From Arthrinium phaeospermum (Eukaryota; Ascomycota; Sordariomycetes; Amphisphaeriales; Apiosporaceae): a stretch of DNA of 64,000 bases. This document shows positions 1 to 11,892 of the stretch, piece by piece. Numbering within the stretch: position 1 is the first letter of the stretch; the number at the start of each line of letters is the position of its first letter. The stretch is taken from contig QYRS01000010.1 of assembly GCA_006503535.1 (NCBI GenBank), forward strand, positions 2,666,001 to 2,730,000, written 5' to 3'. The position numbers and the translations under genes are program-made. The notes under the pieces are model-generated. The model saw only the letters and a program-made list of their open reading frames with translations. It did no database searches and was not told the DNA's origin.

Positions 1-2767
1 TGGGATGCACCATGGGCGGCTGGCGGCTGGTGTGTGCATGGTCTCTGCCTCGACCATCACGAAACATGATGATGATCATACGATATAGATAGCAACGAGA
101 TATCTCGAGCTTCTATTCTGATTGGGGGGAGCAACAGAAAAAAAAAGGTGAGCACGGAACATGACATGGATGGAGTAGCTTGTTTCCCTCGACGGCTATC
201 GGTTGTCGGGACTGACGGTTTCGCTTAGCCTCTTCCAACTTCCACTGGCGTCCCAGTCTGTTAGCGCATGTGGGGGTTGGTTTGCTTTGCTCGTCCTCGC
301 GCGGAACCACTTGCCCACTGCCACCACAGTGAATGACTACTGTGCTGCTCCCTCGCTAGTTTTCCTTCGTATTGGGTATTGGGATAGGTTATACTATTAC
401 GCCATTTATTTCCATCTGGTGGAGGCTATTTTCTCTTGAAGCAAAACCCACTGACCTCTTTTTTCTTGTTTTCCCGTCACAAGCTGGCGATCCTATAAAG
501 TAATAGGTTTTCGACGGGACAGGCCAGTCAGAGAAAACATGATCGATCACAGAAATCCCTCACACACAGATCGCCCGTCGTGCCGTCTGCCGTCAAACCA
601 TCATGAACGGACGGACGCAGACGCAGGCAGTGGCAGACCTACACCACACCACACTAGACCGTAGCACACCACCACCGGCTTCTGGTCTGCAGCAGCAGCA
701 GCAAGCCAAAGCAAACCTGCAGCGTGCGGTGTCGCAACGGGGCGTTCCTTCTTGCCTCCCCCCATGCAGCAGTAGTGAGTAGCAGCGAAAGTAGGCAGTA
801 GGGGGAGGGCGTGCATGATTGGGGTAACACCAGCGTGAGTTCCAGACCGCCCGCATAACCGTTACCGCCGAGGTGGGATTTGAAATAATACTAGCGCTGC
901 CCTCTTCTTCTTTCCTCGTGCCGCCGCCCCTCGTTGTTGCCCCTCGTCCGTCCTCTCCTACTCCTTTCCAAACAACCACATCATGCTTAAGATGATCAGT
1001 CACCTGCAACCATATCCTTATGCTATGCACACGCCAGAGAGAGGAACGATTGCGCAAGAGACAAACATCTCCGGCTCTCCCTACCTACCTTTTCTCTCTG
1101 TTTCTGGGGCAGGCAACTTTTGGCGATCACAGGCTCTAGATTGTTCGCTGCTGCTGCACTCCGTCCCGAGCCAGCCAGCGAAGCAAAGCGAATCTGATGC
1201 CGATCGCTCCCGACGTCCCCACCCACGCATGCATTTCCCGGTTCGCCCTGGCTCTCTGCCTCCGGCGCCGAAACCGTCGAGATGTCGTGGCGATCACTGC
1301 GCACATGCCTAAGTTTCTCTTTTATCTATCATGGGCGGCGGCTATTAGTCCAAACTCTTTCGTACCAAATAGAGCCCGTAGTTGGCTAAAGGGATGAGTG
1401 GGTGAGTCTTGTTGCCCAAGCGGCATACCTAGTAGTATCAGATCCTCACTTCACCCCAGGTGATATGCACTCCGCGCAATGCGGCATGGAGCATCCGTAT
1501 GCACTGGCCTCTCCTGCATGTGCATCTCCGCCGCGGACAGCTTTCCTGGGGATCTCTTCCTCTGGTTGCTGGCACCGAAAGAGACAACAGCGGCGAGCTA
1601 AGCAATGGTTATCACTGCCGATGCTGGGAGATCTGCCTTGGCCCCCTGGACGGTCACGTTTGACTCTTTGGTACAAGGTTCCACTCAACCGTCAGGTGAT
1701 ATGCAACTTGAATATCCATGCTGGTGAACCCGGATGGTGGCCGCAATCCCCCTGAGCATCTTCTTGCCAGTCGCCTGAAAGCAAGTTTGCCAACGCATAG
1801 CAAGAGCCATTACACTTCCTCCAATGCTCGTCCCCGCCGCGAGCTTTCCTGTGGAGGGTCTCCTCTCCGGCGCCGAAGGTCACCGTGCCAGTGAAGACAA
1901 GTATAGAGAATGATTGGGCAGACGCCGGCATCTACCGCGGTGGACGACAGGGGAAGAGTCCATTCACCCCGGGGTATGTTCGTTAGTGTGTAAGCAGTCA
2001 AGGGCGGCCCTCGGCAGAACATGGTTCAAGTAATGCCCATGAAGACTTCCAATATGTAGGTAAGTAATATTACTTCCAGATATTGAAGGAAGATCAGTCA
2101 TCCATGCCGGCTGGGGTGTATGCAAGCCCGCCCGTATCCGAGATCGATCAGGCCGAACATCGCAGGCCAGCCTACTTACTGCCACCATACAAGAAGTAAG
2201 GAAAAGGTGAACTGGTGGTAGGATGTGAGAGAGTATGCGCGATGATTAATAATGATGTTGTTCATGTGTAATTGCACACGGCGAAAAGAAGCCTGCCTGC
2301 CTTTCGCGTGTCCATACGTAAAGTGACGAATAGGGGCTGCGAGTTCTCATGGTCGCAGATCTTGGGGGCCGGCCAGATGAAAGTCAACTATTAAGGATTC
2401 GCAAGGAACCTTCATTAATCTTTCAAATCCCGGCATGTTCAAGTTGGGCACATATTATGGATTGAGGAGTACAGTTGATGATGGTGCAAGCAAAACAGCA
2501 GAAGTATGGCGACATCTCATAAATGATAAGAACACCAAAAGTCGCAATATGACAATGACTGTGTCGACCCTTCTACCACGGTGCTACGTTGTTGCTGAAC
2601 ACTTTTCACCTTTACCAGAAGACCACACAGCTTCACCACACAGCATCACAGAGCAATCCACAGTCCAGCCCAATTGTACAAAGTGGGAGTTTCTCTTTTC
2701 AATATGTACAAGGCCCGACAGCCAACCAAGACCGTCAAGCTTCAAGCCGCGCTGATCCTACTACATC
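1..2767. other. Intergenic region, no supportable gene
   Basis: No open frame here shows a recognisable domain, a plausible splice structure or sustained coding bias. Frames near 600-1050 are low-complexity (a Cys run from a CAG-type repeat). The stretch 1200-1880 holds three loosely similar segments (see findings). The right part is the 3' flank of SAM50. A promoter of a gene beyond the left edge may lie here, but nothing proves it. Confidence 0.6.
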
Positions 2768-4543
2768 TTACAAGAAGTTGATGCCCACCCCGACACTGAG
2801 CCCCTTCCGCGCCTCCTCCCCCCTCCGCACCACCATCGGCAAACTAAAGTTGAGCTCGAACCGGGCCACCGGGTGGGCATACACCAACCCAAACCCAGCC
2901 GAAAGGCTCGGGAGCCCGTTGACCAGCTCCCTCGTGGCCCCCGTCATGCCGTTCCACACGGCCCCGCTGCTCATCGTCTGCACCTGGCCCTTCTCGCCCT
3001 TCTCCTTGCCCGATGAAGATCTGCCACCCTTCGCCTGATCTTGCAGGGCCACCGAGCGTCCGCCGTTGGCGAAGAGCTGAAGCCGGAACGGGCTGTCGTC
3101 GCCGGAACGGGGCAGGGGAAGCAGCATGTTGACGCTGCCCGCCGCAAACACATCGCCTCCAAGCGCATCGGCGCCATCGCGGGGTCCGAGCCCGCCCATG
3201 GTGAACCCTCGCACGTCGGTCGGGCCGCCCAGCGTAAATCGGTCGTTCAGCCGGCTGGGCTTCGCGCCGTCGAGGCCGTAGCCGGTCGGGAGCGGGTACA
3301 GCATGCCGGCCCGGAAGCCAGCCCCTATCGACACGCCGGAAGGCTTGCTGATGCCGGGAACCGGGACGGGCAAAGCACCCGAGAATTCCACCTCGCTCTT
3401 GGAGAAACCCACGTCACCTCCCAGGTGGCCCCAGCCCGCCAGTTCGGTAGCAGCTTTGAGCAGGTACCCGGATTGCGGCAGCATCGGGTTGTCCCGGCGA
3501 TCTCGCTGGAAAAAGTACTGTATGGAGCTCTTGACCGAGTCGCCCGCATCGTTCCGCACCGAAGCCGAAGCCTTCTCGTGCAGGCCGGTGATCTGCCGCC
3601 AGGCGCCGGTATAGCCGATCTGGTGCTTGTCGCCGGCGGGGTCCAGCCAGTTGAGCTTGACGGCGCCGCCCTTGACGGCCTCCTCGTGGCTGGCCCAGGG
3701 CTTCTGGGTGCTGCTCGCCAGGCCCTCGAAGCTCAGCCTTAGGTCGGGGTTGCTCAGGACGGGGGCGCTCAGGTCGGCCGAGTAGGCGGAGCGGGTGCGG
3801 GTGCCGGCCGAGGCGTTGAGGGCGAGGGTCTCGGCGCCGCCAAAGACGTTGCGCCAGAACATGGTGCCGTAGGCGGAGCCCTCGGCGTTGCCCAGGTCCG
3901 TGCCCGTCTTGAGGTAGATCCGGGACTTCTCGCGCACGCGCAGGGCGACGTCGAAGTCGGTCGGCGTCGAGGACGGGTCGGCCTGCGACGGCTGCGACAG
4001 GTGCACCTGGATCTGCTCGTGGAAGATGTCGAACCGCTGCATCTTGCCCACGGCCTCGCTCACCTGGGCCAGCATCTCGGCCAGCGTGTACTGGGCATTG
4101 CGGCGGCTGTCGACGAGGGGCTGGAAGAGGGGGTCGAGGAAGGACTTGCGGGTGTTCTTGGCCCCGTGAATCGAGATGGACGAGAAGGTGACCGGCAGCG
4201 TTCCATTTTGGGAGAGCTGCAAAGACTCAATTAGCTTTCTACCCAACTAGACTGACTAAGTGTAGACAGCAAAGGAATTGAGAGTGATACGTACAATGTC
4301 GAGGTTGCGAGTCTCGGCATATGCCTCGGCTCGTTCTGCTGCTAGCTTCTGGTCGACAGAAGCCGTCTCTTGCTTGAGGGTGCGTTCGAATGCCTAACCG
4401 ACATAAAAAAGTTGTGACATCAGCGGACTGGGTCTAAGTGAAAATGCATGACAGCACAATACAACGCAGGACATCACAATAAGAGAGCTCCGGCGCCAGG
4501 AAGAACTCACATCGCTGCTATTCGCAAACGCTTTTCCCGCCAT
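2768..4543 (-). CDS. SAM50: SAM50/Tob55 beta-barrel assembly protein of the mitochondrial outer membrane
   Basis: Core subunit of the SAM/TOB complex, an Omp85-family barrel that inserts beta-barrel precursors into the mitochondrial outer membrane. Three exons on the minus strand fit splice rules and frame: 4543-4511, 4393-4295 and 4216-2768 (stop included), giving about 526 residues, the usual fungal length. The first Met (MAGKAF) is 31 nt before a GTGAGT donor; the last intron has a GCTAAT branch site and ends TTTGCAG. Seen in the protein: a short N-terminal POTRA-like segment, then a C-terminal barrel with the Omp85 signature VRGF followed by GGLGPRDG, and a C-terminal beta-signal-like end (GLSVGVGINFL). 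An insert of basic/Ser-Gly residues interrupts one late loop. It is divergent from UBC6, with about 1.7 kb between start codons. Family assignment is by motif recognition. Confidence 0.93.
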
Positions 4544-6213
4544 CTTGAGGGCCGGGCCGGGCTACCGAAAGCAGGATCAACTCTCGTGGTGAGTTGGAGA
4601 CGATGCTCTAAGAAGCTCAATTGCAGTGTCGAGCTTTCGTCGGGTGCTCGGGTCAATCAATTGGAGTGCAAATGGCAATATCCGACACAGAAAGCTTAAG
4701 GTGGGGGTGTGGCTGGTGTGTGTTGCTTGGCAGCGGGAAATGTCTCGTGGCTTAGGTTTTTTGACAACTCAGCGAGAGTCAGATGTCTCTCCGTCGCTGG
4801 CATCTGGCATCTGGACTCGCAACTCCAGTTCCCTGCGTTTATCAGATCGCCCATCATCTCCATTACAGGCCCTTTGCAAGGTGGAACAAGACGGTTTCTC
4901 CAGATTTATGCCCAGCGCAGCCAATCAATGCAGGTTTCTCCAGCAATCGCCGACGGCGCCAAGTCGTGTGTTCCCTGTCTGTTTCTGGCATCCTTGTCGC
5001 AAAGAGGTTCAGAAGCGGAAGTCGGGTCGTTGAAGGTAACAGTCACGGGTTGTATGTGGTGTCGAGCGAAAGCAATATGCTGCCGGTAGCAGCGGTAATA
5101 CATTAAGTAGACAATTGAAGTAGGAACAAATCGAGACTCCCATATTCCATGTCTAGCACAATTCAGGAGGTAACACTTGGTCGGCACTGGCCTGCTGCTG
5201 CTACTGCTGGCCACACGTGCCATACTATCGACGGCCACATTCAAGATGCACCCGGACCTGTTGTGACTGGTCCGTGGCTAATAGTAGGCTTTGCCCAACC
5301 AGACGAGATCAGGATAACCTGCTCTCCAATACCAAGACTGCTGCATGCCATGGGTTACGAAAGGAAAGAAAAGTATACGAACAAAAGGCATCTCATCCTA
5401 CCAGACGTCCGAAAATATAACGAAAGACGTCAACACCCACGACGCACACTAATAATCTGCAACGAACCGAGCAACACATCTGAGGGTGGTAGGTAAGTCA
5501 TCAATGCGCTTGACGACCACCATCTTTTTTTAGGCGGTAGTGCCACCTTTTTGCCTTAGCTACCTAACAGGGACCCTCCAGCAGTGGGCCCCAGGTCCCA
5601 GTCTCCAGTCACAGGCCGGTCCCCCTACTGTGGTAACGCCGACGTATCACCACCCACTCACTCAACCATTTGAGACCAATCTGGCAGTCTGGCTCAGCCT
5701 CAGCCATTTGCCCTTCATCATCCTTACTGGACTTTCGCAGTCTCTCTACTTGGATTCAATCCAACCAACCGCCCTCGCCAACAGAAAACGCTGCCTCGTT
5801 GTTTTTTTTACTTTCATCCCCTTCAAACTCTCTCTATTCTTTGAACCAGTTTGGTTTTCTTTCACCCAGGTCGAAGCCTGGCTCTCCCAAGCACGATCCA
5901 ATTGTCCAAAGGCTCCCTCCCTCCCTGCTCCACAAAGAGTTTGACAGGACAACGTAATTGTCTACTTGCCGACGTCACCTCGCCTTCTCTCGTTTAATAA
6001 CCGGCCATCTCCCACGCCTGCCGGCATCACCCCCTTTGGCCCCCGAAAACCCAAAAGGTTGAGCCTACTACTACATCTTTTTCGCACTCGACATCTTCCC
6101 AACAAAAGTCGCAAAACAAACGTCGCATCGTCAAATCGAAACAAAGCCCCCCTTCCATTACGGACAAACCGAACCGAAACCACACCTACCGGCCTTGAAC
6201 CACAACCGACATC
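4544..6213. other. Divergent promoter region between SAM50 and UBC6
   Basis: About 1.7 kb separates two divergent start codons. The right third (about 5700-6200) is rich in C/T tracts, as in fungal core promoters and 5' leaders. No convincing coding frame, RNA gene or TATA box is seen. Confidence 0.5.
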
Positions 6214-7014
6214 ATGGCTAGCAAGGCAGCGCACAAGCGGCTGACGAGGGAATACAAGTCCATCTCCCAGAACCCGCCCCCCTACATCGAGGCGCACCCG
6301 TCCGACAGCAACATCCTCGAGTGGCACTACATCATCACGGGACCCGAGGAGACCCCCTACTACGGCGGCCAGTACTGGGGCACGCTCATCTTCCCCTCCA
6401 ACTACCCCTTCGCCCCGCCCGCCATCCGCATGCACACGCCCTCGGGTCGGTTCCAGCCCTCGACGCGCCTGTGCCTGTCCATCTCCGACTTCCACCCCAA
6501 GTCCTTCAACCCGGCCTGGGAGGTCTCGACGATCCTGGTGGCGCTGCTGTCCTTCATGACGTCCGAGGAGATGACGACGGGGTCCGTCTCGAGCACGGAG
6601 CGCGAGCGCAAGTTCCTGGCCGCCCGGTCGCGCTGGTGGAACTCGACGAGCGGCGGCAGCCAGAAGGGCGCCGGCAAGGGCAACGTGAAGGCGGGCGACG
6701 GCGGCGCCAAGTTCCGCGCCGAGTGGCCCGACGTCGACAAGGAGAACTGGAAGTGGATGGCGGAGCACAAGGTCGACGCGGCTACGGGCCAGTCGGCCGC
6801 CGCTGCCAGCTGCGGACCTCCTGGTTTGGGCATCGCGGCCGGCAGTGGTGGTCAGACGCAGGCGGTGGTGGACGCCGTGGTGCAGCGGCGCGACGCGGCC
6901 GGCCGCAGCTGGCTGCGCAACAAGTGGATAATAGGCATCGGCGTCATTCTCGTGTACACTGCCCTGGCCCGGTGGCTGGGCTCCGAGGGGGAGAACCAGT
7001 CGGGATCGCTCTGA
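6214..7014 (+). CDS. UBC6: Ubc6-type ubiquitin-conjugating enzyme E2, ER tail-anchored
   Basis: Ubiquitin-conjugating enzyme of ER-associated degradation, expected on the cytosolic face of the ER membrane. The gene is intronless, 266 residues. Residues 1-150 form the UBC fold: the typical start MASKAAHKRL, HYIITGPEETPYYGG, NYPFAPPA, and the active-site segment TRLCLSISDFHP in which Cys87 is the catalytic cysteine, the same number as in yeast Ubc6. A variable Gly/Lys/Ala-rich linker follows. The C-terminus has one hydrophobic segment (about 240-258, WIIGIGVILVYTALA) with a short polar tail, a tail anchor. The start is fixed by conservation of the first ten residues and by the long stop-free GC-rich frame. 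The 368-codon antisense frame is a shadow of this gene. Confidence 0.96.
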   Translation: MASKAAHKRLTREYKSISQNPPPYIEAHPSDSNILEWHYIITGPEETPYYGGQYWGTLIFPSNYPFAPPAIRMHTPSGRFQPSTRLCLSISDFHPKSFNPAWEVSTILVALLSFMTSEEMTTGSVSSTERERKFLAARSRWWNSTSGGSQKGAGKGNVKAGDGGAKFRAEWPDVDKENWKWMAEHKVDAATGQSAAAASCGPPGLGIAAGSGGQTQAVVDAVVQRRDAAGRSWLRNKWIIGIGVILVYTALARWLGSEGENQSGSL

Positions 7015-8572
7015 GCGGGAGAGTGTTTTACTTGGCAGCAGCACATAGGTAGCATACGGGTGGTACACAGCGCAGCGTTCCCTTTTTAATTCTCTTTTCA
7101 GGGGCGGCAGCAGTCATCATCGGCCTTCATGTAGTAAGGCGACGATGGTGGCCCGGGCTACTCTTGCTGTATCATTATTAGGCGTTGTTTAGGTCATGGC
7201 CTCCTTGAACAAAATATTTGGATTGCTATGCATCATTGAATTGATCACCATGTGATTTGGATTGTGAATGTATGGCAGGCGCTGCTGTGAATGTATGGCA
7301 GCCGCAGCAGCAGCAACGAGATAAATAGTGACTGTACATTTGGTCTTCACTCGATAACACTCTCCACCGTGAAGGCATGGGTGATGAGACTTGCTGATCA
7401 CAAGGAAGTGCAAGCAACTCTCAGGGCAGGACGAGGTTAGTCTACCTACCTACTTGTACATCTTGTCGATGCTGATCGCCAATTAACTACCAGTCAGTTT
7501 CTTGGGTGTGGCCTGCATGTGGTTATTCGGCTTCTCGTCCGTGGAGTCACTCAAGAGCACCCAGGTTGGCCAGACTTGTTCCATCAACCACTCCCCAATT
7601 TCTGTTGCACAGCAATCTGGAATAATTGTCCTGAAAATACATCGATCTAGCAGGAACTTGGTCATCCCACAGCTGCAAAGTGTTATTGCCTTTTCAGCAA
7701 CGGGCTTGGTCTAGTGGGCAGTCATCCAACAACATCTCCCATCGGTCAGTGTGGGAGCATCGCAGGTATGTACACATTCCCTACACTGGAGCACCAGATC
7801 ATTCCACTGGGCAAGATAGGTGCCCACCTACCTATTATTCCGTTCTCATTCTAGAGGTTATTCGGTACAGGACCTACAAGTGGGGACCTTTCCAGCTTAC
7901 AGGTGCCTGGAGCAGTTGATTATCCCGTTGTCAACAAAGTGCCAGCACGCCGAAGCACCTGTACTGGAACAACCACCTTCTGGAGTAACTTTTCATTTGC
8001 GGCCACTGTCCTAACCTGCCTGATTTAGGAACTGCCATCAATTATTTCCTGGTGCCTTACCTTTCCCCCACTTGCACCAACAACTTCCCTCCCACTTGTG
8101 TCAACCTCACTTCCCTTCGACTGTTGACAACCAACTTGCACGCATCTCCTGCCATCAACTCTGGAAAATATTCCTGTCATTCATCTGATCTTCTCAAGTC
8201 ATCTGCACAAGGTAAGTAATTATTTCTCTGGTTTCTTTTGTTTCTGTTCACCAATTCACAAATTTCCTGTGGTTGGTTGCTTGCCCTTCCTTCCACTTTC
8301 CCTCACCACACACATCCATCAACACAAGTCCAAGTCCAACCCAAGCAGTACACCAAGCACACACAAAAATTGCGAATTGGCCTGCTGGAACGCGCCTTCC
8401 CTCGCAGTCTCCCACCTCCTCTGTCCTTCTGCCATTTTTCCATTTCCTCTCGCCGCTCCCACCTGCAACGCAAACAACACCTGCGGGAAAAAAAAAACAT
8501 CCTCTCACCACTGTTTGACTAGGTCAACCCAACACCCATTGTCAGTCGTTACAGTGTACCGGATTTGCCAAG
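7015..8572. other. Intergenic region with repeat-motif remnants and 5' leader of the BTB gene
   Basis: No gene is supported. Between about 7780 and 7990 the sequence repeats short motifs such as TTATTCCGTT, GATTATCCCGTT and GGAGTAAC, the same motif family that is dense at 9900-10930 on the other side of the BTB gene. From about 8040 onward a C/T-rich leader begins. Confidence 0.45.
8212..8522 (+). other. Probable 5' UTR intron of the BTB-domain gene
   Basis: A near-perfect donor (AAG then GTAAGTAAT at 8212) and an acceptor TTTGACTAG ending at 8522 bracket 311 nt of C/T-rich sequence 50 nt before the start codon at 8573. This is inferred from splice signals only. Confidence 0.4.
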
Positions 8573-9817
8573 ATGTCTGCGGAGATTACCAATGTTCCTT
8601 CCCAAGAGGCCGACGCCGTCCCTCTCCCTGTGTCGCCTGCCGTTGAGGAGAGCGACACCATGGTCATCTTGCATGACGCTGCCGATCTCACTATTGTGGT
8701 CAAGAGTGCAAAGGGCACCCACCTCTACAAGGTTTCAAGCATGAACCTTGCCACGGCTTCCGATGTTCTGCGCGCTGTCATCTTTGGTAAGGATGGCCAG
8801 AAGAAGTCTGTCGGCGATGCTGATGTTCCGATGACCATGGACATCGGCGACGTGGATCCCAAGGCCATGAGCACTCTCCTTCGCATCAGTCACTTCGACT
8901 TTGCCAAGGTTCCTCGCGAACTCGACCTTGACGACCTGTGTGCCATCACGGCCCTCACTGCCAAGTACCACTGTACCACCCTCATCATGCCCTGGGCCTC
9001 GACCTGGATCCAGCCGCTGGCAGACCTTCACAAGGACGAGTCCGCCCATGCAGTCAACTTCAAGGCTGCCAACATTGCCTGGGAGCTGGGCGACGCCAAG
9101 CTGCTCCGACAGATGATAAAGGACATCATCATGACTGCCAAGGTTGACGCCGATGATGATTTGGAGCACGTCACTGGCGCCAAGCTTAAGGACCTCGTTC
9201 TTCCTGCTGGTATTCTCGGTACGTTAGGTATTTACCATCATTCATCAAGCCTGCCACTAACTCTTGAGACAGACCAGATCGTTGCCATCCGAACCAAGAC
9301 GATTGAGAACATCCTCTCCGCCATCCAATCCGTCTTTGACAACGCTGGCCAGACGGGCGGCGTCAAGTACTGCAAGACCGGCAATGAAGCCGAGAAGTGC
9401 CTGACCATGATGATCGGATCTGCTGTCTCTTCACTGATGCCTATTGGCCTCTTCCCTGTTCCCAAGGCCGATACCTACAAGGAGAACATCACCACTCTGG
9501 TTGCCAAGCTGGAGGGCTGCACCATGCAGCACTGGGAGGGACGTAACTACGCCCCTCATGCATCGCATTCTGGCTGCAACCTCCGATTCACTGAGAACGC
9601 GCAGCTCGCTGTCAAGGAGATGGCCGATCCGTTGAAGGAAGAGCAGATCGAGCATCTCGTGAAGCAGGCTGCTAGATCAGGCGTTCACTTTCAGCAGTCT
9701 GACGATGAGGAGGAAGCTCCAGCCCGGCGTACCCGTTTCACCGATACCATCAGTGGAACCGGCGAGCTTCTGGCTAGCTCTCGCAGTGCCTCGCCCAAGA
9801 GCACTGTTTCTAACTAA
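8573..9817 (+). CDS. BTB/POZ-fold domain protein
   Basis: Fungal BTB-type protein of unknown process; BTB folds mediate protein-protein contacts, often as ubiquitin-ligase adaptors. Two exons: 8573-9218 and 9273-9817, giving about 396 residues. The 54-nt intron 9219-9272 has donor GTACGT, branch ACTAAC and acceptor GACAG. It is a multiple of three with no stop, so the unspliced frame also stays open. The N-terminal third matches fungal BTB domains: DLTIVVKSAKGTHLYKVSS, LRAVIFG, an acidic turn, then a leucine-rich helical part (LDDLCAITALTAKYHCT) with PWASTWI. The C-terminal half has GNEAEKCLTMM and, at the end, a Ser/Glu-rich tail with basic RRTRF. No BACK, Kelch or MATH domain is visible. 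The start has a good context (AAGATGT). It is flanked on both sides by repeat-like DNA. Confidence 0.8.
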   Translation: MSAEITNVPSQEADAVPLPVSPAVEESDTMVILHDAADLTIVVKSAKGTHLYKVSSMNLATASDVLRAVIFGKDGQKKSVGDADVPMTMDIGDVDPKAMSTLLRISHFDFAKVPRELDLDDLCAITALTAKYHCTTLIMPWASTWIQPLADLHKDESAHAVNFKAANIAWELGDAKLLRQMIKDIIMTAKVDADDDLEHVTGAKLKDLVLPAGILGTLGIYHHSSSLPLTLETDQIVAIRTKTIENILSAIQSVFDNAGQTGGVKYCKTGNEAEKCLTMMIGSAVSSLMPIGLFPVPKADTYKENITTLVAKLEGCTMQHWEGRNYAPHASHSGCNLRFTENAQLAVKEMADPLKEEQIEHLVKQAARSGVHFQQSDDEEEAPARRTRFTDTISGTGELLASSRSASPKSTVSN

Positions 9818-9879
9818 GATACGTTTGGCATGGACATGGAGGAAATCTGATGGATGGTCTGTGTGCCTGTTGGCATAGA

Positions 9880-10935
9880 CAGGTTATCAACGAGTGTCTG
9901 CCTGGAATGAGATAATGATAATGAAGTAGAATAATGAACCAGATTATTCCCTTGATGCATTGATTGTTCCGTTGATTATTCCGTGGATTTGTTGTCTTTC
10001 TGTTGATTATTCCACTGCTTCTTCCCTTGATGTGTTGCCTATTCAGCTGATTATTCCGTTGCTTGCTTTGTGATGTACCGTTCATCCCGTTGATTATTCT
10101 GTTGCTTGATCCGTTGCTTACTTGGTAGTGTCCTGTTCATCCCGCTTGTTTCCGTGGATGTGTTGTCTTTCTGATGATTATTACATTGCTTCTTCCTTTG
10201 ATATTCGCCTATTCCGCTGATTATTCCGGTACCTACTTCATGATGTGCTGCTCATCCCGCTGATTATTCCACTGGCCTTCAATGACAACAGGGGAATGAA
10301 CAAAATCAACTCCACTGGTTATTCCGTGTTGTGGCTGTTCCACCCATGACTGGCCTATTGGGATAACTGTTGACGGTGCAATGTAACTGAATGGAAGCAA
10401 CGGGATAGCTGGTGGGACAGAACAGTTGGTGAATCTGTTACCTACTTCGTGATGTACTGCTTATTCCGTTGACTATTCCGTTGACTATTCCGTTGACTGA
10501 TCTGTTTCTTGCCTGGTGATGTACTGTTCGTCCCGCTGATTATTCCACTGTCTTGCCCATTGACAGCATCTACATCGGCTATTCCACTCACCGTTGATGA
10601 CAACAGGACAAGGGACAAAATGGAGTAACAGCAGGAGTTCCATTCTTTGACTAGTCTATTCCGCTGTGTATTCCACCCATGATTGTCCAAGCATCGGAAT
10701 AACTATTGACGATGGAATGAGCCTGGCTGGAAGCAACGGTATAGGTGGTGTAACAGAACAGCTGGCAGTATTAGTTCTTTGCCTATTCCATTCGTGTGGT
10801 GGCCATGTGCTATTCGCACTCAACTCTGGTCAGACATTGGGGTAACTGGCAGCGATGAAATAGGGTAGCCGGAAGCAACTGGATAGCTGACAAGATGGAA
10901 TAGCTGGCAGCGACGAGACTACAGGTGTCCATGGA
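9880..10935. repeat. Diverged satellite-like repeat array (TTATTCCGTTG motif)
   Basis: At two scales the sequence repeats. The short motif TGATTATTCCGTTG and variants (ATTCCACTG, ATTCCGCTG) recur more than twenty times, and its reverse complement (GGAATAACTRTTGAC) also occurs. A longer unit of about 230-340 bp recurs: about 10210-10440, 10440-10770 and, partly, 10770-10930. Each has the order CCTACTTCRTGATGTRCTG, ATTATTCCACTG, GATGACAACAGG, TTCCACCCATGA, GGATAACTRTTGACG, GGAAGCAACGG and GGTGGGACAGAACAG. The copies differ by many substitutions and indels. Apparent frames (Gln-Arg-Asn-rich, minus strand) are by-products of the repeat. Confidence 0.75.
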
Positions 10936-11892
10936 ATAAATGGTAGCAGTAGAAACTCGAGGTTGATTTCAGCCATCTGTATGGTCAAGTTGCACAACCT
11001 AGACTGGCTTGCCCTGTTGACCCAGTCCATGGCGGTCGTGTACTGATCTGCCAGAAATATGCGGTTTACTCGAATATGGCGACATCAAAATCTCATGGGT
11101 CCATTGTATCCGCTTGAATAGGGCAGGGTGAGCTCTACATGCACATCCATAAATGCCAAAGGTGGACTTCATCGTAGGAAATGCAGTGTGTGTTACAACA
11201 AAGCTGTTCATGGCCACTATGAAACAATCGGTTTTGCCAATGGCGATTAAAAAGCCCTGCCTCCACTGGTATGCATCTTGATAAAGTACTAGAGCCTGAA
11301 AAAGAAAGGGGAAACAACGACAGCAAGCATTGAAGCCTTCCTTTGTTTATATCAGTGGCATGCTTGATCCAGCTCGTGGAGAGCTCGGGTGTAGGATGCC
11401 AAAGGATTTCAGCCGTGACTACCTCGTGAAGGCGTTGCAAAACGATTTTCATTTAGAGAAGCTCACGCGTCACGCGTCACGCTTTACGCGTCCCTTCCCT
11501 TTTCTTTTCGGCTCAGTTCACCAGATAGAAAGGATGCTCCTTGAGAAGGAGCGCCCTCCTAATCCCTTGTGCGAATACCAACCAGTCTTTATGAAGCCAT
11601 ATGGCAGGCAGTGTGTGGTATCACAGGCTGACATACGCCAAATAAATGTCCCCCCTGGCCGGCTGTCCGGTTAGCCAACTTAAGACCAGCTTGGCCAACG
11701 ACCCGGAAGTTCGTTCATGATTACAACAAGTCGTTTTCTCGCAAGACATCCAGCGATCCAGTAACGGCCGGGCTGGCTTGGGGAAAGAAGGTCTCCGAAC
11801 GAACGTACAAACGTGCGACTACACGTACACGTACTGCCCCATATACGAACCTTTCACTTTGCACCGCACTGCAAGGACGAGCAGTCAGCAAT
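10936..11892. other. Intergenic region, nothing clear
   Basis: Short open frames on both strands (for example 11330-11674 +) lack recognisable domains or coherent splice structure. A CACGCGTCACGCGTCACG duplication lies near 11465. The right end contains the leader of the next gene. Confidence 0.4.

Noticed and set aside
593..1057. 154-codon minus-strand frame with a Cys run
   Set aside because: The Cys run comes from a (CAG)n repeat; no conserved pattern around it and no signal peptide, so not accepted as a Cys-rich protein.
5962..7068. 368-codon minus-strand frame
   Set aside because: Antisense shadow of UBC6; Arg/Leu/Gly/Val-rich composition typical of the complement of a GC3-rich gene.
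9810..10690. Gln/Arg/Asn-rich minus-strand frames
   Set aside because: They are translations of the tandem repeat array, not genes.
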